NCBI GenBank assembly: GCA_023393265.1
Contig: JAEWME010000256.1
Coordinates: 1 to 18,102 of the forward strand
From: Bacteroidota bacterium
Lineage (GTDB): Bacteria > Bacteroidota > Bacteroidia > Bacteroidales > Prolixibacteraceae
Direction: 5' to 3'
Length of the DNA: 18,102 nt
Below the pieces are notes generated by a model. That model was not told the origin of the DNA. It saw only the letters and a list, made by a program, of their open reading frames with translations, and did not search any database. Made by a program: the position numbers and the translations under genes. Positions 1 through 7,451 of this stretch are shown piece after piece (positions within the stretch are counted from its first letter, which is position 1; every line of letters begins with the position of its first letter).

Positions 1-326
1 GCGAAGATGAGGATTTTGTTAATCCGGTTAAACGGGACGATTTATTACGGGGAAAAATAAAAAAGCTTGAGTCTCAGTTCAGAAAGATTTATCCCAATAT
101 CTCGTTTGAGACAGAAATGGCATGGTGCGGAACATTTAGTTCTACAAAGGACAGCTTACCCTATATTGGGAGTTGGCCTGGCAAAAAAAGAATGCTTTTT
201 GCACTGGGATATGGCGGAAACGGAATCACTTTTAGTATGATTGCTGCACAGATGATCAGAAATATCATACTTGAAAACAAAGACGAACGTATGAAGATTT
301 TTGGGTTCGGGCGAAGGAAAAAATAA
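1..326 (+). CDS. FAD-dependent oxidoreductase (DAO-like), C-terminal fragment
   Basis: The reading frame is already open at base 3 and ends at TAA 324-326, so about 107 residues of the C-terminus are present and the gene begins outside the window. The segment GTFSSTKDSLPYIG followed by GYGGNGITFS is typical of the C-terminal part of FAD-dependent amine/amino-acid oxidases of the DAO superfamily, where the glycine-rich loop packs against the flavin. The N-terminal GxGxxG nucleotide-binding motif would lie upstream and cannot be checked. The tail ends in a basic stretch (GFGRRKK). Base composition is low (20 of 60 G+C in 241-300, against 36 of 60 in 1081-1140 of the next gene), so the two genes may have different histories. 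The substrate cannot be told. The superfamily is fairly sure; the exact enzyme is unknown. Confidence 0.75.
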   Translation, partial: EDEDFVNPVKRDDLLRGKIKKLESQFRKIYPNISFETEMAWCGTFSSTKDSLPYIGSWPGKKRMLFALGYGGNGITFSMIAAQMIRNIILENKDERMKIFGFGRRKK

Positions 327-343
327 TTGTTTTAGAAGAACGT

Positions 344-375
344 GTTGAAAGCAAATTTTTCACCCTTTAGCTTTT
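344..375 (+). promoter_or_regulatory. Candidate Bacteroidota promoter for the transglutaminase lipoprotein gene
   Basis: TTG at 344-346 and TAGCTTTT at 368-375 are separated by 21 bases, close to the Bacteroidota TTG / TAnnTTTG arrangement with one mismatch in the last base of the -7 box. The start codon is at 463, which would leave a leader of about 80 bases. The rest of the gap 327-462 is AT-rich and shows no convincing terminator. This rests on consensus matching only. Confidence 0.28.
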
Positions 376-462
376 ACTTAGCAGTTCAACGATGTTCTTA
401 TAATCTCAGATAGAAAGAATGTGGCTGATTTTTAGATTAATATAACAACGAAGTGTAATACT

Positions 463-3162
463 ATGACGAAGAAGATTTTAATTGCAACGCTAATAGCCGT
501 TTTTTTTATGTCCTGCGTCCAAAAGCAGGAACTTATTCAAAATCCTGATCGGAAAGCTGATATTCAGCGGATGCTGACCGTGCAGAAAGAGCTGACAGCA
601 AAAAGTCAGGTGCCGGTTTGGGATATTTTCAATCAGCAGCTTCAGCCAGACGAAAAAGAAGCGCTCGAATTTTTATATGCTTACATGCCGTTGAGCGATC
701 TGGCCGATTACAAACCAGAATTTTTTCTGAAAAATGTACAATATAGTTTGAAAGCCCGCGCCGAAATGCCCTGGGGAAAGACAATTCCGGAAGAAGAATT
801 TCTGCATTTTGTACTGCCGTTGCGGGTGAATAATGAGAACCTCGACGATTTTCGCGAGGTGATGTACCCCGAAATTGCACAGCGGATTAAAGGACTCGAT
901 ATGAAACAAGCGGCGCTCGAAATTAACCACTGGTGCCACGAAAAAGTAAACTACCGCGGAACAGATTCGCGTACCAGTGCACCGCTCAGTACGGTTAAAA
1001 AGACATTCGGACGCTGCGGCGAGGAATCCACTTTCACGGTAACTGCCATGCGAACTGCCGGTATTCCTGCCCGCCAGGTTTACACGCCCCGCTGGGCCCA
1101 TTCCGACGACAATCACGCGTGGGTTGAGGTTTGGATCGATGGCAAATGGCGCTACCTGGGTGCCTGCGAACCCGATGTCGACCTGGATATGGGCTGGTTC
1201 AGCGAGCCTTCGCACCGGGTGATGCTGGTTCACACCCGCGCTTTTGGCCGCTATTTCGGAAGCGATCGGGTGGTGGATGCGCAGGATCGTTTCTCTGAGC
1301 TGAACCTGACCTCGAATTATGCCACGACCAAAGACATTGTCGTTGCGGTGAAAAATGCCGACGGAACACCCGCCGACAGCGCCAAAGTAGAATATCAGCT
1401 TTACAACTATGCCGAATATTATCCGATTGCTAGTTCGTTTACGAATACACAAGGGATTTCGACCCTGAATACCGGGATGGGCGACCTGATTGTGTGGGCT
1501 GCCAAAGATGGTAAATTCGGTTATCAGAAATTTTCGGTTCCGGAGAAAGACACGCTTAATCTGATTTTAGACCAAACCACGCCGAAAAGCGCCGAAGAAA
1601 TTTGGGACCTTGTTCCGCCACATGCGGTAAAAATGGAAAGCACGGTTACTCCTGAAGCCAAAAAGGCGAACGACCTGCGGCTGGCCAGGGAAGATTCGAT
1701 TCGAAATGCTTACATGGCCACATTTAAAGATTCGGCCTGGGTTCATGCGTTTGCGGCGAAAACAGAACTTCCTTTCGATACCATTTATCGTTTCATCAGG
1801 CTGAGCTACGGAAACTGGGATCAGATTTCGGCCTACCTGGAAAAGAATGCCGAAAAGTACCGAAGCACCGTACTTGAACTGGCCATCCAGATTGTTGACA
1901 AAGACTACAGCGATGCGCAGGAATCGATTTTGACCGATCACCTCGAACAAACGGCTCAACTTGGCCTGCAAAAGCTGGTTCCATCGAAGGAATTGTTCGT
2001 TAAATATGTGCTTTCGCCGCGCATCGCGCTCGAAAACCTCAGCGCATGGCGAAGTTTCCTGTCGGCTTCATTTGGTCCCGAAATGGCGCAATCGTCACGA
2101 AACGACATTTCGGCACTTACCAACTGGATTCGTGAAAACATTCGCATCGATGCCGTAGCCAACAAGCATTCGCGTGCGCCGCTTACACCGATTGGCGTGT
2201 ACAATCTGCGCGTAGCCGATCCGCAATCGCGCGATATTTTCTTTGTGGCTGCCTGTCGCACTTTTGGTATTCCCGCTCGCCTCAATCCCGAAACACAAAT
2301 TCCGGAGTACAATAAGGACGGGAAATGGCTTCGCGCAGGTTTTGATCCGGAGCCGGTTGCCCAGCCCGAAAAAGGACTGCTGAAACTGACGGACAAAGGT
2401 AATCCCGTTGTGCCGCAATATTACCTGCACTATACCATTGGTTTCCTGAAAAACGGATTTTACCGCACGCTCGAATTCCCTGAAGGCGGCGTGCTGACCA
2501 ATTCAGCAAAACCAATTGAACTTGAGGTTGGCAACTACGCACTGGTTACCGGAAACCGCATGGAAGACGGTTCAGTACTCAGTAAAATGACTTTCTTCAC
2601 CATCGAAAAAGGCAAACAAACAAACCTTTCCGTTGAGCTTCGCAAACAATCTGGCGCGTTGAGACCTTCAGGAAAACTGGATTTTGGCGCATTAAACCTG
2701 AAGAAAACTTCTGATGGTTCTTTGGTTAGTTTGGCTTCACTCGCTGGTGGAAAGTATTCTGTTTTGGTGGTGCTCGATCCCGACAAGGAGCCATCGAAAC
2801 ACATCCTGAACGATCTGGGGCCGTATGTCGATCATTTCAATAAATGGGGCGGACAGTTCATTTTTGCCATGCCGCTCGAAAAAGCCGGACAGGCTGGTGT
2901 GCTGAAGACCTATCAACTGCCTTCGAAAATGGAAAGCGGCGTCGATCCGGATGATCAGATTCTGAATGCTGTTTCAGCGGTTTACGGGGCGGGACTGAAG
3001 GAAAAACTCCCGCTGGTATTGTTCTGCGACGCTTCAGGAGACGTTTATCTTTTCTCTTCGGGATATAAAATTGGCATGGGCGAACAACTTCTGAAAATTA
3101 TTTCGTCAATTGAAGCCAATCCAAAAATGGTAGAACCACAGGCTTCGTGCGAAAAGCCTTAA
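463..3162 (+). CDS. Transglutaminase-like lipoprotein with a second, degenerate transglutaminase domain
   Basis: The product is an 899-residue exported lipoprotein: a short basic and hydrophobic N-terminus ends in MSC, with Cys18 as the likely lipidated residue. Residues about 150-245 form a transglutaminase-like (papain-fold) domain with GRCGEES (Cys185), DNHAWVEV (His218) and an acidic residue in GACEPD (Glu236 or Asp238) as the likely triad. Such domains act as proteases, amidases or crosslinking enzymes; which applies here is unknown. Residues about 290-365 look like a beta-rich carboxypeptidase-regulatory-type module. Residues about 545-625 repeat the transglutaminase pattern (RAPLT, then ACRTFGIPAR matching AMRTAGIPAR), but Pro587 stands where Cys185 should be and the His block is absent. 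The last 150 residues (SVLVVLDPD, LVLFCDASG) look thioredoxin-like without a CxxC. ATG 463 is chosen because the lipobox sits at the expected distance. A strong terminator follows. The cellular role is not known. Confidence 0.85.
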   Translation: MTKKILIATLIAVFFMSCVQKQELIQNPDRKADIQRMLTVQKELTAKSQVPVWDIFNQQLQPDEKEALEFLYAYMPLSDLADYKPEFFLKNVQYSLKARAEMPWGKTIPEEEFLHFVLPLRVNNENLDDFREVMYPEIAQRIKGLDMKQAALEINHWCHEKVNYRGTDSRTSAPLSTVKKTFGRCGEESTFTVTAMRTAGIPARQVYTPRWAHSDDNHAWVEVWIDGKWRYLGACEPDVDLDMGWFSEPSHRVMLVHTRAFGRYFGSDRVVDAQDRFSELNLTSNYATTKDIVVAVKNADGTPADSAKVEYQLYNYAEYYPIASSFTNTQGISTLNTGMGDLIVWAAKDGKFGYQKFSVPEKDTLNLILDQTTPKSAEEIWDLVPPHAVKMESTVTPEAKKANDLRLAREDSIRNAYMATFKDSAWVHAFAAKTELPFDTIYRFIRLSYGNWDQISAYLEKNAEKYRSTVLELAIQIVDKDYSDAQESILTDHLEQTAQLGLQKLVPSKELFVKYVLSPRIALENLSAWRSFLSASFGPEMAQSSRNDISALTNWIRENIRIDAVANKHSRAPLTPIGVYNLRVADPQSRDIFFVAACRTFGIPARLNPETQIPEYNKDGKWLRAGFDPEPVAQPEKGLLKLTDKGNPVVPQYYLHYTIGFLKNGFYRTLEFPEGGVLTNSAKPIELEVGNYALVTGNRMEDGSVLSKMTFFTIEKGKQTNLSVELRKQSGALRPSGKLDFGALNLKKTSDGSLVSLASLAGGKYSVLVVLDPDKEPSKHILNDLGPYVDHFNKWGGQFIFAMPLEKAGQAGVLKTYQLPSKMESGVDPDDQILNAVSAVYGAGLKEKLPLVLFCDASGDVYLFSSGYKIGMGEQLLKIISSIEANPKMVEPQASCEKP

Positions 3163-3183
3163 ATTTATATTGATACCGAATAA

Positions 3184-3223
3184 GCGAGAGCAGGTGGCTG
3201 AGGTTACCTGCTCTCGCTTTTTT
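3184..3223 (+). terminator. Rho-independent terminator after the transglutaminase lipoprotein gene
   Basis: A perfect 12-base-pair inverted repeat (GCGAGAGCAGGT at 3184-3195 and its complement at 3206-3217) encloses a 10-base loop and runs straight into six T residues at 3218-3223. It starts 21 bases after the stop codon at 3162, so it should end that transcript and insulate the next gene. Confidence 0.93.
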
Positions 3224-3280
3224 GTCCCATTTGTAACCAAAAATTACAGAAAAGCATTCGGGAAAGAACACGAAACTCAC

Positions 3281-3288
3281 TAGCTTTG
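3281..3288 (+). promoter_or_regulatory. Candidate -7 promoter box (TAGCTTTG) for the SDR gene
   Basis: TAGCTTTG matches the Bacteroidota -7 consensus TAnnTTTG exactly and is identical to the box proposed in front of the SusC gene at 7408-7415. The upstream -33 element is weak (TTCG at 3257-3260, 20 bases away, instead of TTTG). Initiation about seven bases downstream would leave a leader of about 24 bases before ATG 3319. It also argues against the in-frame TTG at 3286 as the start codon, because that TTG is part of this box. Confidence 0.45.
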
Positions 3289-3318
3289 GTAGGATTAATC
3301 ATCAAAAAAATCCCGACC

Positions 3319-4257
3319 ATGCAAACCATACTCGGATCAGGTGGTGCCATCGGCGTTGAATTGGCTAAGGCACTTACCGCATATACAACACAAATCAGGC
3401 TGGTGAGCCGAAATCCCCAAAAAGTTAACGACACAGACGAAACAATGGCGGCCGATCTGCTCAATCCTGAAGCTGTTCGCAAGGCAGTTGAGGGTTCGGA
3501 AGTGGTGTATGTGACGGTCGGCTTTCAGTATAATATTAAAGTCTGGCAGGAAAACTGGCCAAAGTTTATTCGCTCGGTGATTGCTGCCTGTGAAGAATTT
3601 CAGGCAAAACTGGTTTTTTTCGATAACATCTACATGTACGATTCAAACCACCTGAACGGGATGAACGAAGAAACAGCGATTAACCCTTCGAGCCGCAAAG
3701 GCAAAGTGCGGACAGTGGTCGCCCAGATGATTATGGATGAGGTGAACGCCGGAAAGCTAACCGCGCTGATTGCCCGTTCTGCCGATTTTTATGGCCCCGG
3801 AATCAGGAATTCGAGTATGCTGAATGAGGTCATCATTAAGCCTCTGGCAGCCGGTAAGAAAGCCAACCTGCTTGGTCCGGCTTATTTCAAACATTCGTAC
3901 ACCTACACGCCCGATGCCGGAAAAGCTACGGCACTGCTTGGTAACAGCGCCGATTCGTGGAGCCAGGTCTGGCATTTACCAACAGCGCAAAATCCTTATA
4001 CCGCCAAAGAATGGGTGGAAGTTGTTGCCCGTGAGTTGGATGTAAAGCCGAGGTTTCAGCGCGTACCGAAACTAATGGTCAGGATTATCGGAGTTTTTGT
4101 CCCGATTATGGGCGAAATTGTAGAGATGCTGTATCAGCACGACTGCGATTATGTATTCGACAGCAGTAAGTTCGAAAAACACTACAACTTTAAGCCAACT
4201 CCTTATCCGGAAGGAATAAAAGCGGTAATTGCAACCGATTTCAGTAAAAAGTCCTGA
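3319..4257 (+). CDS. Atypical NAD(P)-binding SDR / epimerase-like protein
   Basis: This is a 312-residue soluble protein of the atypical/extended short-chain dehydrogenase superfamily. The N-terminus MQTILGSGGAIG carries the Rossmann glycine motif (Gly6, Gly8, Gly9, Gly12), and VSRNP at the end of the second strand suggests NADP binding. DLLNPEAVRKAVEG followed by VVYVTVG is the usual third-strand region, and ADFYGPG is the usual substrate-side segment. The catalytic YxxxK is not present: the corresponding stretch reads SSRKGKVR (about residues 124-131), and the serine strand reads FFDNIYMYD. It may therefore bind a nucleotide without normal SDR catalysis, or use other residues. A longer reading frame opens at TTG 3286, but ATG 3319 is preferred because the glycine motif then begins at residue 6 and TTG overlaps a promoter-like box. 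The stop is one base from the stop of the convergent regulator gene. Substrate unknown. Confidence 0.82.
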   Translation: MQTILGSGGAIGVELAKALTAYTTQIRLVSRNPQKVNDTDETMAADLLNPEAVRKAVEGSEVVYVTVGFQYNIKVWQENWPKFIRSVIAACEEFQAKLVFFDNIYMYDSNHLNGMNEETAINPSSRKGKVRTVVAQMIMDEVNAGKLTALIARSADFYGPGIRNSSMLNEVIIKPLAAGKKANLLGPAYFKHSYTYTPDAGKATALLGNSADSWSQVWHLPTAQNPYTAKEWVEVVARELDVKPRFQRVPKLMVRIIGVFVPIMGEIVEMLYQHDCDYVFDSSKFEKHYNFKPTPYPEGIKAVIATDFSKKS

Positions 4258-4258
4258 T

Positions 4259-7084
4259 TTATAGCTTGATGATAAATTCGGTCAGGCTATCGTCTGCTTC
4301 CAGGTTCAGTTTCTTGCGTACACGGTAGCGGTGGTTTTCAACACCACGAACCGAGATTCCCAGCAATGGAGCAATTTCTTTCGACGAAAGGTTCATCCGC
4401 AAAAAGGCACACAGTCGGAGATCGCTTGGAGTGAGGTCGTGATAATTGTCTTTCAGCGTTTTCATGAATTGTTCGTGGGCACGCTCAAAGTTGGTTTCAA
4501 ATACTTTCCAGTCGTCCTGGCTGCTGATATTTTCGTCGATTTTAGTAATCAGCCGCTCGTAATATTTATCTGGATAGCGAGTGCCAAGCTGTTCTTTCTG
4601 GCTGGCGAGCATCTCTTTCATATCCATCAAAAATTCATTTTTTTTGATGATTGCCATGGTCGAACTGGCCAGTTCCGAGCTTTTGAACGACAATTCCGCC
4701 TGAAGTTTGTCGTTTCGTAGTTTAATCAGTTCTTTTTCCTGCTCTTCCCGCTCGCGGCTTTCTTTCAGTTTGGTTCTCCGGATAACTGATCGCCGGAAAA
4801 GCAGAAGTCCGCCAACGACAAGCAGCACGTAGCCAACGTATGCCAGTGTCGACCGGTACCACGGCGGCAACACGGTAAGTTTGAAGCTCTGTTCCTGGCT
4901 GAATTCTCCCCAACTGTTCATCGCTTTCACTTTTATTTTGTAATGGCCAACGGGTAGTCGTTTAAAACTGAATATTGGCTTGTCAACCGGCTCCGACCAT
5001 TTTTGGTCGAGCCCTTCAATGAACGACAGGTATTTAACGTGGTCGCTGCTGAAATATGGAAACGAATACTGAAGCTGAACATTGTTCCGGTTAAAATGAA
5101 TCGTTGTTTCGTCCGCTTTAACTGGTAAATCAATCATTCGGTCGTTGCTTCCGCTGATCGAAATCTGCCTCAGCTCCGGCGTCCGTTTCGAAATCCGCGA
5201 GGCGGGGCTCACCGTGTCGGTGTTCAGGATGGCGTACCCATTTTCGAGGCAAAGCAGTGCTTTTGTTTCGTCGAGCGGCACAATGTTTTCATATCCGGTA
5301 ATGAGCTGGTTATTAAACAGGCTGGTCGGATATTCCTTGATAAGTCGCACTTCGGAATTTTCAATTTTGAAAAGTCCGCACGACTGATCAGTAATCAGCC
5401 AGTAGCGGTGATCGGGAGCGGCTATAATCCGGGTTGTTTTCCTGAGATTTGCCAGTTTCTCGTTCATGCCTGCATACTCGATGATTGTATCGTTCAGGTC
5501 GTCGAAAGTGTACAATTTTTCGCCTGTCGTGAATACTATCCGGTTCTCCACTTTGAAAACATGTATTCCGTGATCTTTCCCAAAGACTTGCTGCCCGTAG
5601 TATCGTTGTTCGGCAAGCGAATCGCGGCTGTCAAATTTTAGCCTGAAGATGCCCCGGTACATGTGTCCGGCCCAAAAATTTCCGAGATGGTCCACTTCTA
5701 TGTACCTGATCAGGTCGTTGAAGGAATATAGGATGTGATCAATTTTCCATTGGTCATTTGTTTTTTGGTAGAAGATCAGATTCGAATAGGTACTTTGCAC
5801 TAACTGCCCCGGAACCAATGGATTTTCCGTCAGCGAAAAGCCACCCGAATGGTTTGATATTTCTCGGAGTTGGTTTTTACTGAGCACAAAAGTTCCTTTG
5901 TTGTGGCTAATGAACAGCCTGTCGTCGAAAACCTTGCAATCCCATACCTGCCCTTGAGTTTCTGGAACCAACCTGAACGGTTCATCGGGTTGGTCGTTGG
6001 GCCGGCTGTAAACGCCCTGATTGGTACCAAGAAATAACTGGTTTTGGTAAACGGCAGCCGAATAGACAGCGCCGATTTCTTTTCTTTCAACAATTGTATA
6101 GGAAGGATCGGGAGTCAGCGATATGAAGTCGATTCCTTTGTCGAGACCCGCCCAGATGTTTTGGTTATTATCAGCAATAATGCCCAGAACGGTATTGTTT
6201 TGCAGTCCGTTTCCCTTGTTGAAGCGATTCAAAAGATGGCCGGAACGGTCGAAAACCGAAATACCATCGAGAATGGTTCCAATGATAATTTTTCCGTCTC
6301 CTGAAATGCAGCCCCGGTTAATGATGTTTTTCCTGAAATATTCGCTTTCAGTTGGTTGCCATTCACGTAACTGAGTGCCATTGAAATACAGCAATCCGTC
6401 GTTGGCGGTGCCAATGAGTTTTTCCGTTTGGCTGATCGAAAGGATAAACCGTATTTCCTTATTCCTGAAAAAGTCGCTGACGAGATAGGGTTTCAATTGT
6501 GCGCCGTCAATCTGGTAAACCCCTTCATTCATTAGATTTACAAAAATGCGGTTTCCGCCATCAGACATGGAGTTGATAAAACCTTCCGGTTTAATGATCT
6601 GAAATTCCTGGTTGTGATAAATGTAGATCTTTGAAAACGATTGAAAATATACTTTGTCTTTCTGGATGATTACATTCCAGAATTCTTCGTTGGCCGTAAA
6701 ATTCTCTTCAACCTGCTGCTTCAGCGAATGATAGTCGAGCTTTCCCATTTCGTTGCGCGACCAATAGCCCAGTTCGCGATATCCGGCAGTAAAAATGCGG
6801 TTTTGTTCGTCAACAGCAACAGCCCTGATCACGGCTCCTTCAGGAGCACGGTAAAAAGTCCAGATGATTCCGTCGAATTCGAGAAGGCCTACGTTATTGG
6901 CAAAATAAAGGTATCCTTTCGAATCTTGCGCTACCGACCAGTTTTGACTGGCGGCCTGGTATTCCTGCTTCAGATAATTTCGGATGATAACTCCGGATTC
7001 TCCAGCGTAGATTTCGCCGCTTGCAATAAAAATGGCTATTGAAAGGGTGAAAATCCGGAAAAATATTTTCTGAAAAAGGGTCAT
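4259..7084 (-). CDS. One-component membrane regulator: beta-propeller sensor, Y_Y_Y domain, LuxR-type HTH
   Basis: The 941-residue protein starts with a signal sequence (about residues 1-28, ending near IYAGES). Residues about 45-670 contain Reg_prop-type propeller repeats such as SWSVAQDSKGYLYFANNVG and VLGIIADNNQNIWAGLDKG, which form a periplasmic sensor in this family. A Y_Y_Y (triple-tyrosine) immunoglobulin-like domain spans about 675-740 (YLSFIEGLDQKWSEP, YKIKVKAMNSWG). One transmembrane helix lies at about 747-767, then a charged, coiled-coil-like linker (REREEQEKELIKLRNDK), then a GerE/LuxR-type helix-turn-helix at 884-928 (SSKEIAPLLGISVRGVENH). No histidine kinase or receiver domain is present, so the signal would pass straight across the membrane to the DNA-binding domain, as in SusR-type regulators. 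It is divergent to the SusC gene and probably activates that locus in response to a glycan fragment; this is inferred from position and architecture. Confidence 0.88.
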   Translation of the reverse strand: MTLFQKIFFRIFTLSIAIFIASGEIYAGESGVIIRNYLKQEYQAASQNWSVAQDSKGYLYFANNVGLLEFDGIIWTFYRAPEGAVIRAVAVDEQNRIFTAGYRELGYWSRNEMGKLDYHSLKQQVEENFTANEEFWNVIIQKDKVYFQSFSKIYIYHNQEFQIIKPEGFINSMSDGGNRIFVNLMNEGVYQIDGAQLKPYLVSDFFRNKEIRFILSISQTEKLIGTANDGLLYFNGTQLREWQPTESEYFRKNIINRGCISGDGKIIIGTILDGISVFDRSGHLLNRFNKGNGLQNNTVLGIIADNNQNIWAGLDKGIDFISLTPDPSYTIVERKEIGAVYSAAVYQNQLFLGTNQGVYSRPNDQPDEPFRLVPETQGQVWDCKVFDDRLFISHNKGTFVLSKNQLREISNHSGGFSLTENPLVPGQLVQSTYSNLIFYQKTNDQWKIDHILYSFNDLIRYIEVDHLGNFWAGHMYRGIFRLKFDSRDSLAEQRYYGQQVFGKDHGIHVFKVENRIVFTTGEKLYTFDDLNDTIIEYAGMNEKLANLRKTTRIIAAPDHRYWLITDQSCGLFKIENSEVRLIKEYPTSLFNNQLITGYENIVPLDETKALLCLENGYAILNTDTVSPASRISKRTPELRQISISGSNDRMIDLPVKADETTIHFNRNNVQLQYSFPYFSSDHVKYLSFIEGLDQKWSEPVDKPIFSFKRLPVGHYKIKVKAMNSWGEFSQEQSFKLTVLPPWYRSTLAYVGYVLLVVGGLLLFRRSVIRRTKLKESREREEQEKELIKLRNDKLQAELSFKSSELASSTMAIIKKNEFLMDMKEMLASQKEQLGTRYPDKYYERLITKIDENISSQDDWKVFETNFERAHEQFMKTLKDNYHDLTPSDLRLCAFLRMNLSSKEIAPLLGISVRGVENHRYRVRKKLNLEADDSLTEFIIKL

Positions 7085-7255
7085 CGGGAGAGCCAGTTTA
7101 ATCGATCATTAAAAGTAGCAAAAAAAGGAAATTTGAATAATTTTTGGAGATTATTTGGTCATCTCCCGATAGCTTTTAAACATATTTGGATGAAATCTTC
7201 ACTCCCTGACTTCATTTTCGGCTGAAAACCGACCAAATCTTAAAAAACAAAAGTT

Positions 7256-7283
7256 AAAAATCAGGATCTGATAAAAATCAGAT
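7256..7283. repeat. Palindrome with overlapping direct repeats; candidate operator
   Basis: ATCTGAT (7266-7272) and ATCAGAT (7277-7283) form a perfect 7-base inverted repeat around AAAA. The nine bases AAAAATCAG occur twice in direct orientation, at 7256-7264 and 7273-7281, 17 bases apart. The pair lies about 125-150 bases upstream of the proposed SusC -7 box, a plausible distance for an activator site. A role as binding site for the divergent HTH regulator is inference. There is no T-run after the hairpin, so it is not a terminator. Confidence 0.4.
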
Positions 7284-7407
7284 TTAAAATTATTTAGCAC
7301 GTTCTTATAAAATCTTGATGAGGTAAATGTGCAATGCTCTTCAACACCTTTTCCGCCTGATGAATCAGAAGTGTATTCATTCTTTTCTGTTTCGAAAAAG
7401 CCCGTCG

Positions 7408-7415
7408 TAGCTTTG
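7408..7415 (+). promoter_or_regulatory. Candidate -7 promoter box (TAGCTTTG) for the SusC operon
   Basis: TAGCTTTG fits TAnnTTTG exactly. Initiation about seven bases downstream would give a leader of roughly 30 bases before ATG 7452. No good TTTG is found 19-21 bases upstream, which would suit a promoter that depends on an activator. The same octamer lies in front of the SDR gene at 3281-3288. Confidence 0.45.
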
Positions 7416-7451
7416 TTTGGCAAATTTACTGATAACTAAAACAATGTGACT

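Larger units (their letters stand above)
7085..7451. other. Divergent regulatory region between regulator gene and SusC gene
   Basis: This AT-rich gap holds no convincing gene. It must carry the promoters of both divergent transcripts. On the plus strand there is TAGCTTTT at 7170-7177 and TAGCTTTG at 7408-7415. For the leftward gene the only near matches to a -7 box are TACTTTTA (minus strand, 7117-7110) and TAAATTTG (minus strand, 7428-7421, an exact TAnnTTTG but more than 330 bases from the start codon). Neither has a clear -33 element. The middle carries an inverted repeat with overlapping direct repeats, listed separately. A 74-codon minus-strand frame at 7199-7423 has no recognisable features and low-complexity composition, and is not called. 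Confidence 0.6.

Noticed and set aside
343..390. GTTGAA ... TTCAAC inverted repeat as a terminator of the first gene
   Set aside because: There are only six paired bases with a loop of more than 30 bases and no T-run after the right arm.
673..1452. Long minus-strand reading frame of 259 codons inside the transglutaminase gene
   Set aside because: It is antisense to the intact catalytic domain, its translation shows no recognisable motif, and the plus-strand frame explains the region fully.
7199..7423. Possible small minus-strand gene of 74 codons in the divergent gap
   Set aside because: It has no recognisable motif and covers the palindrome and the proposed SusC promoter, which are better explanations for the DNA.
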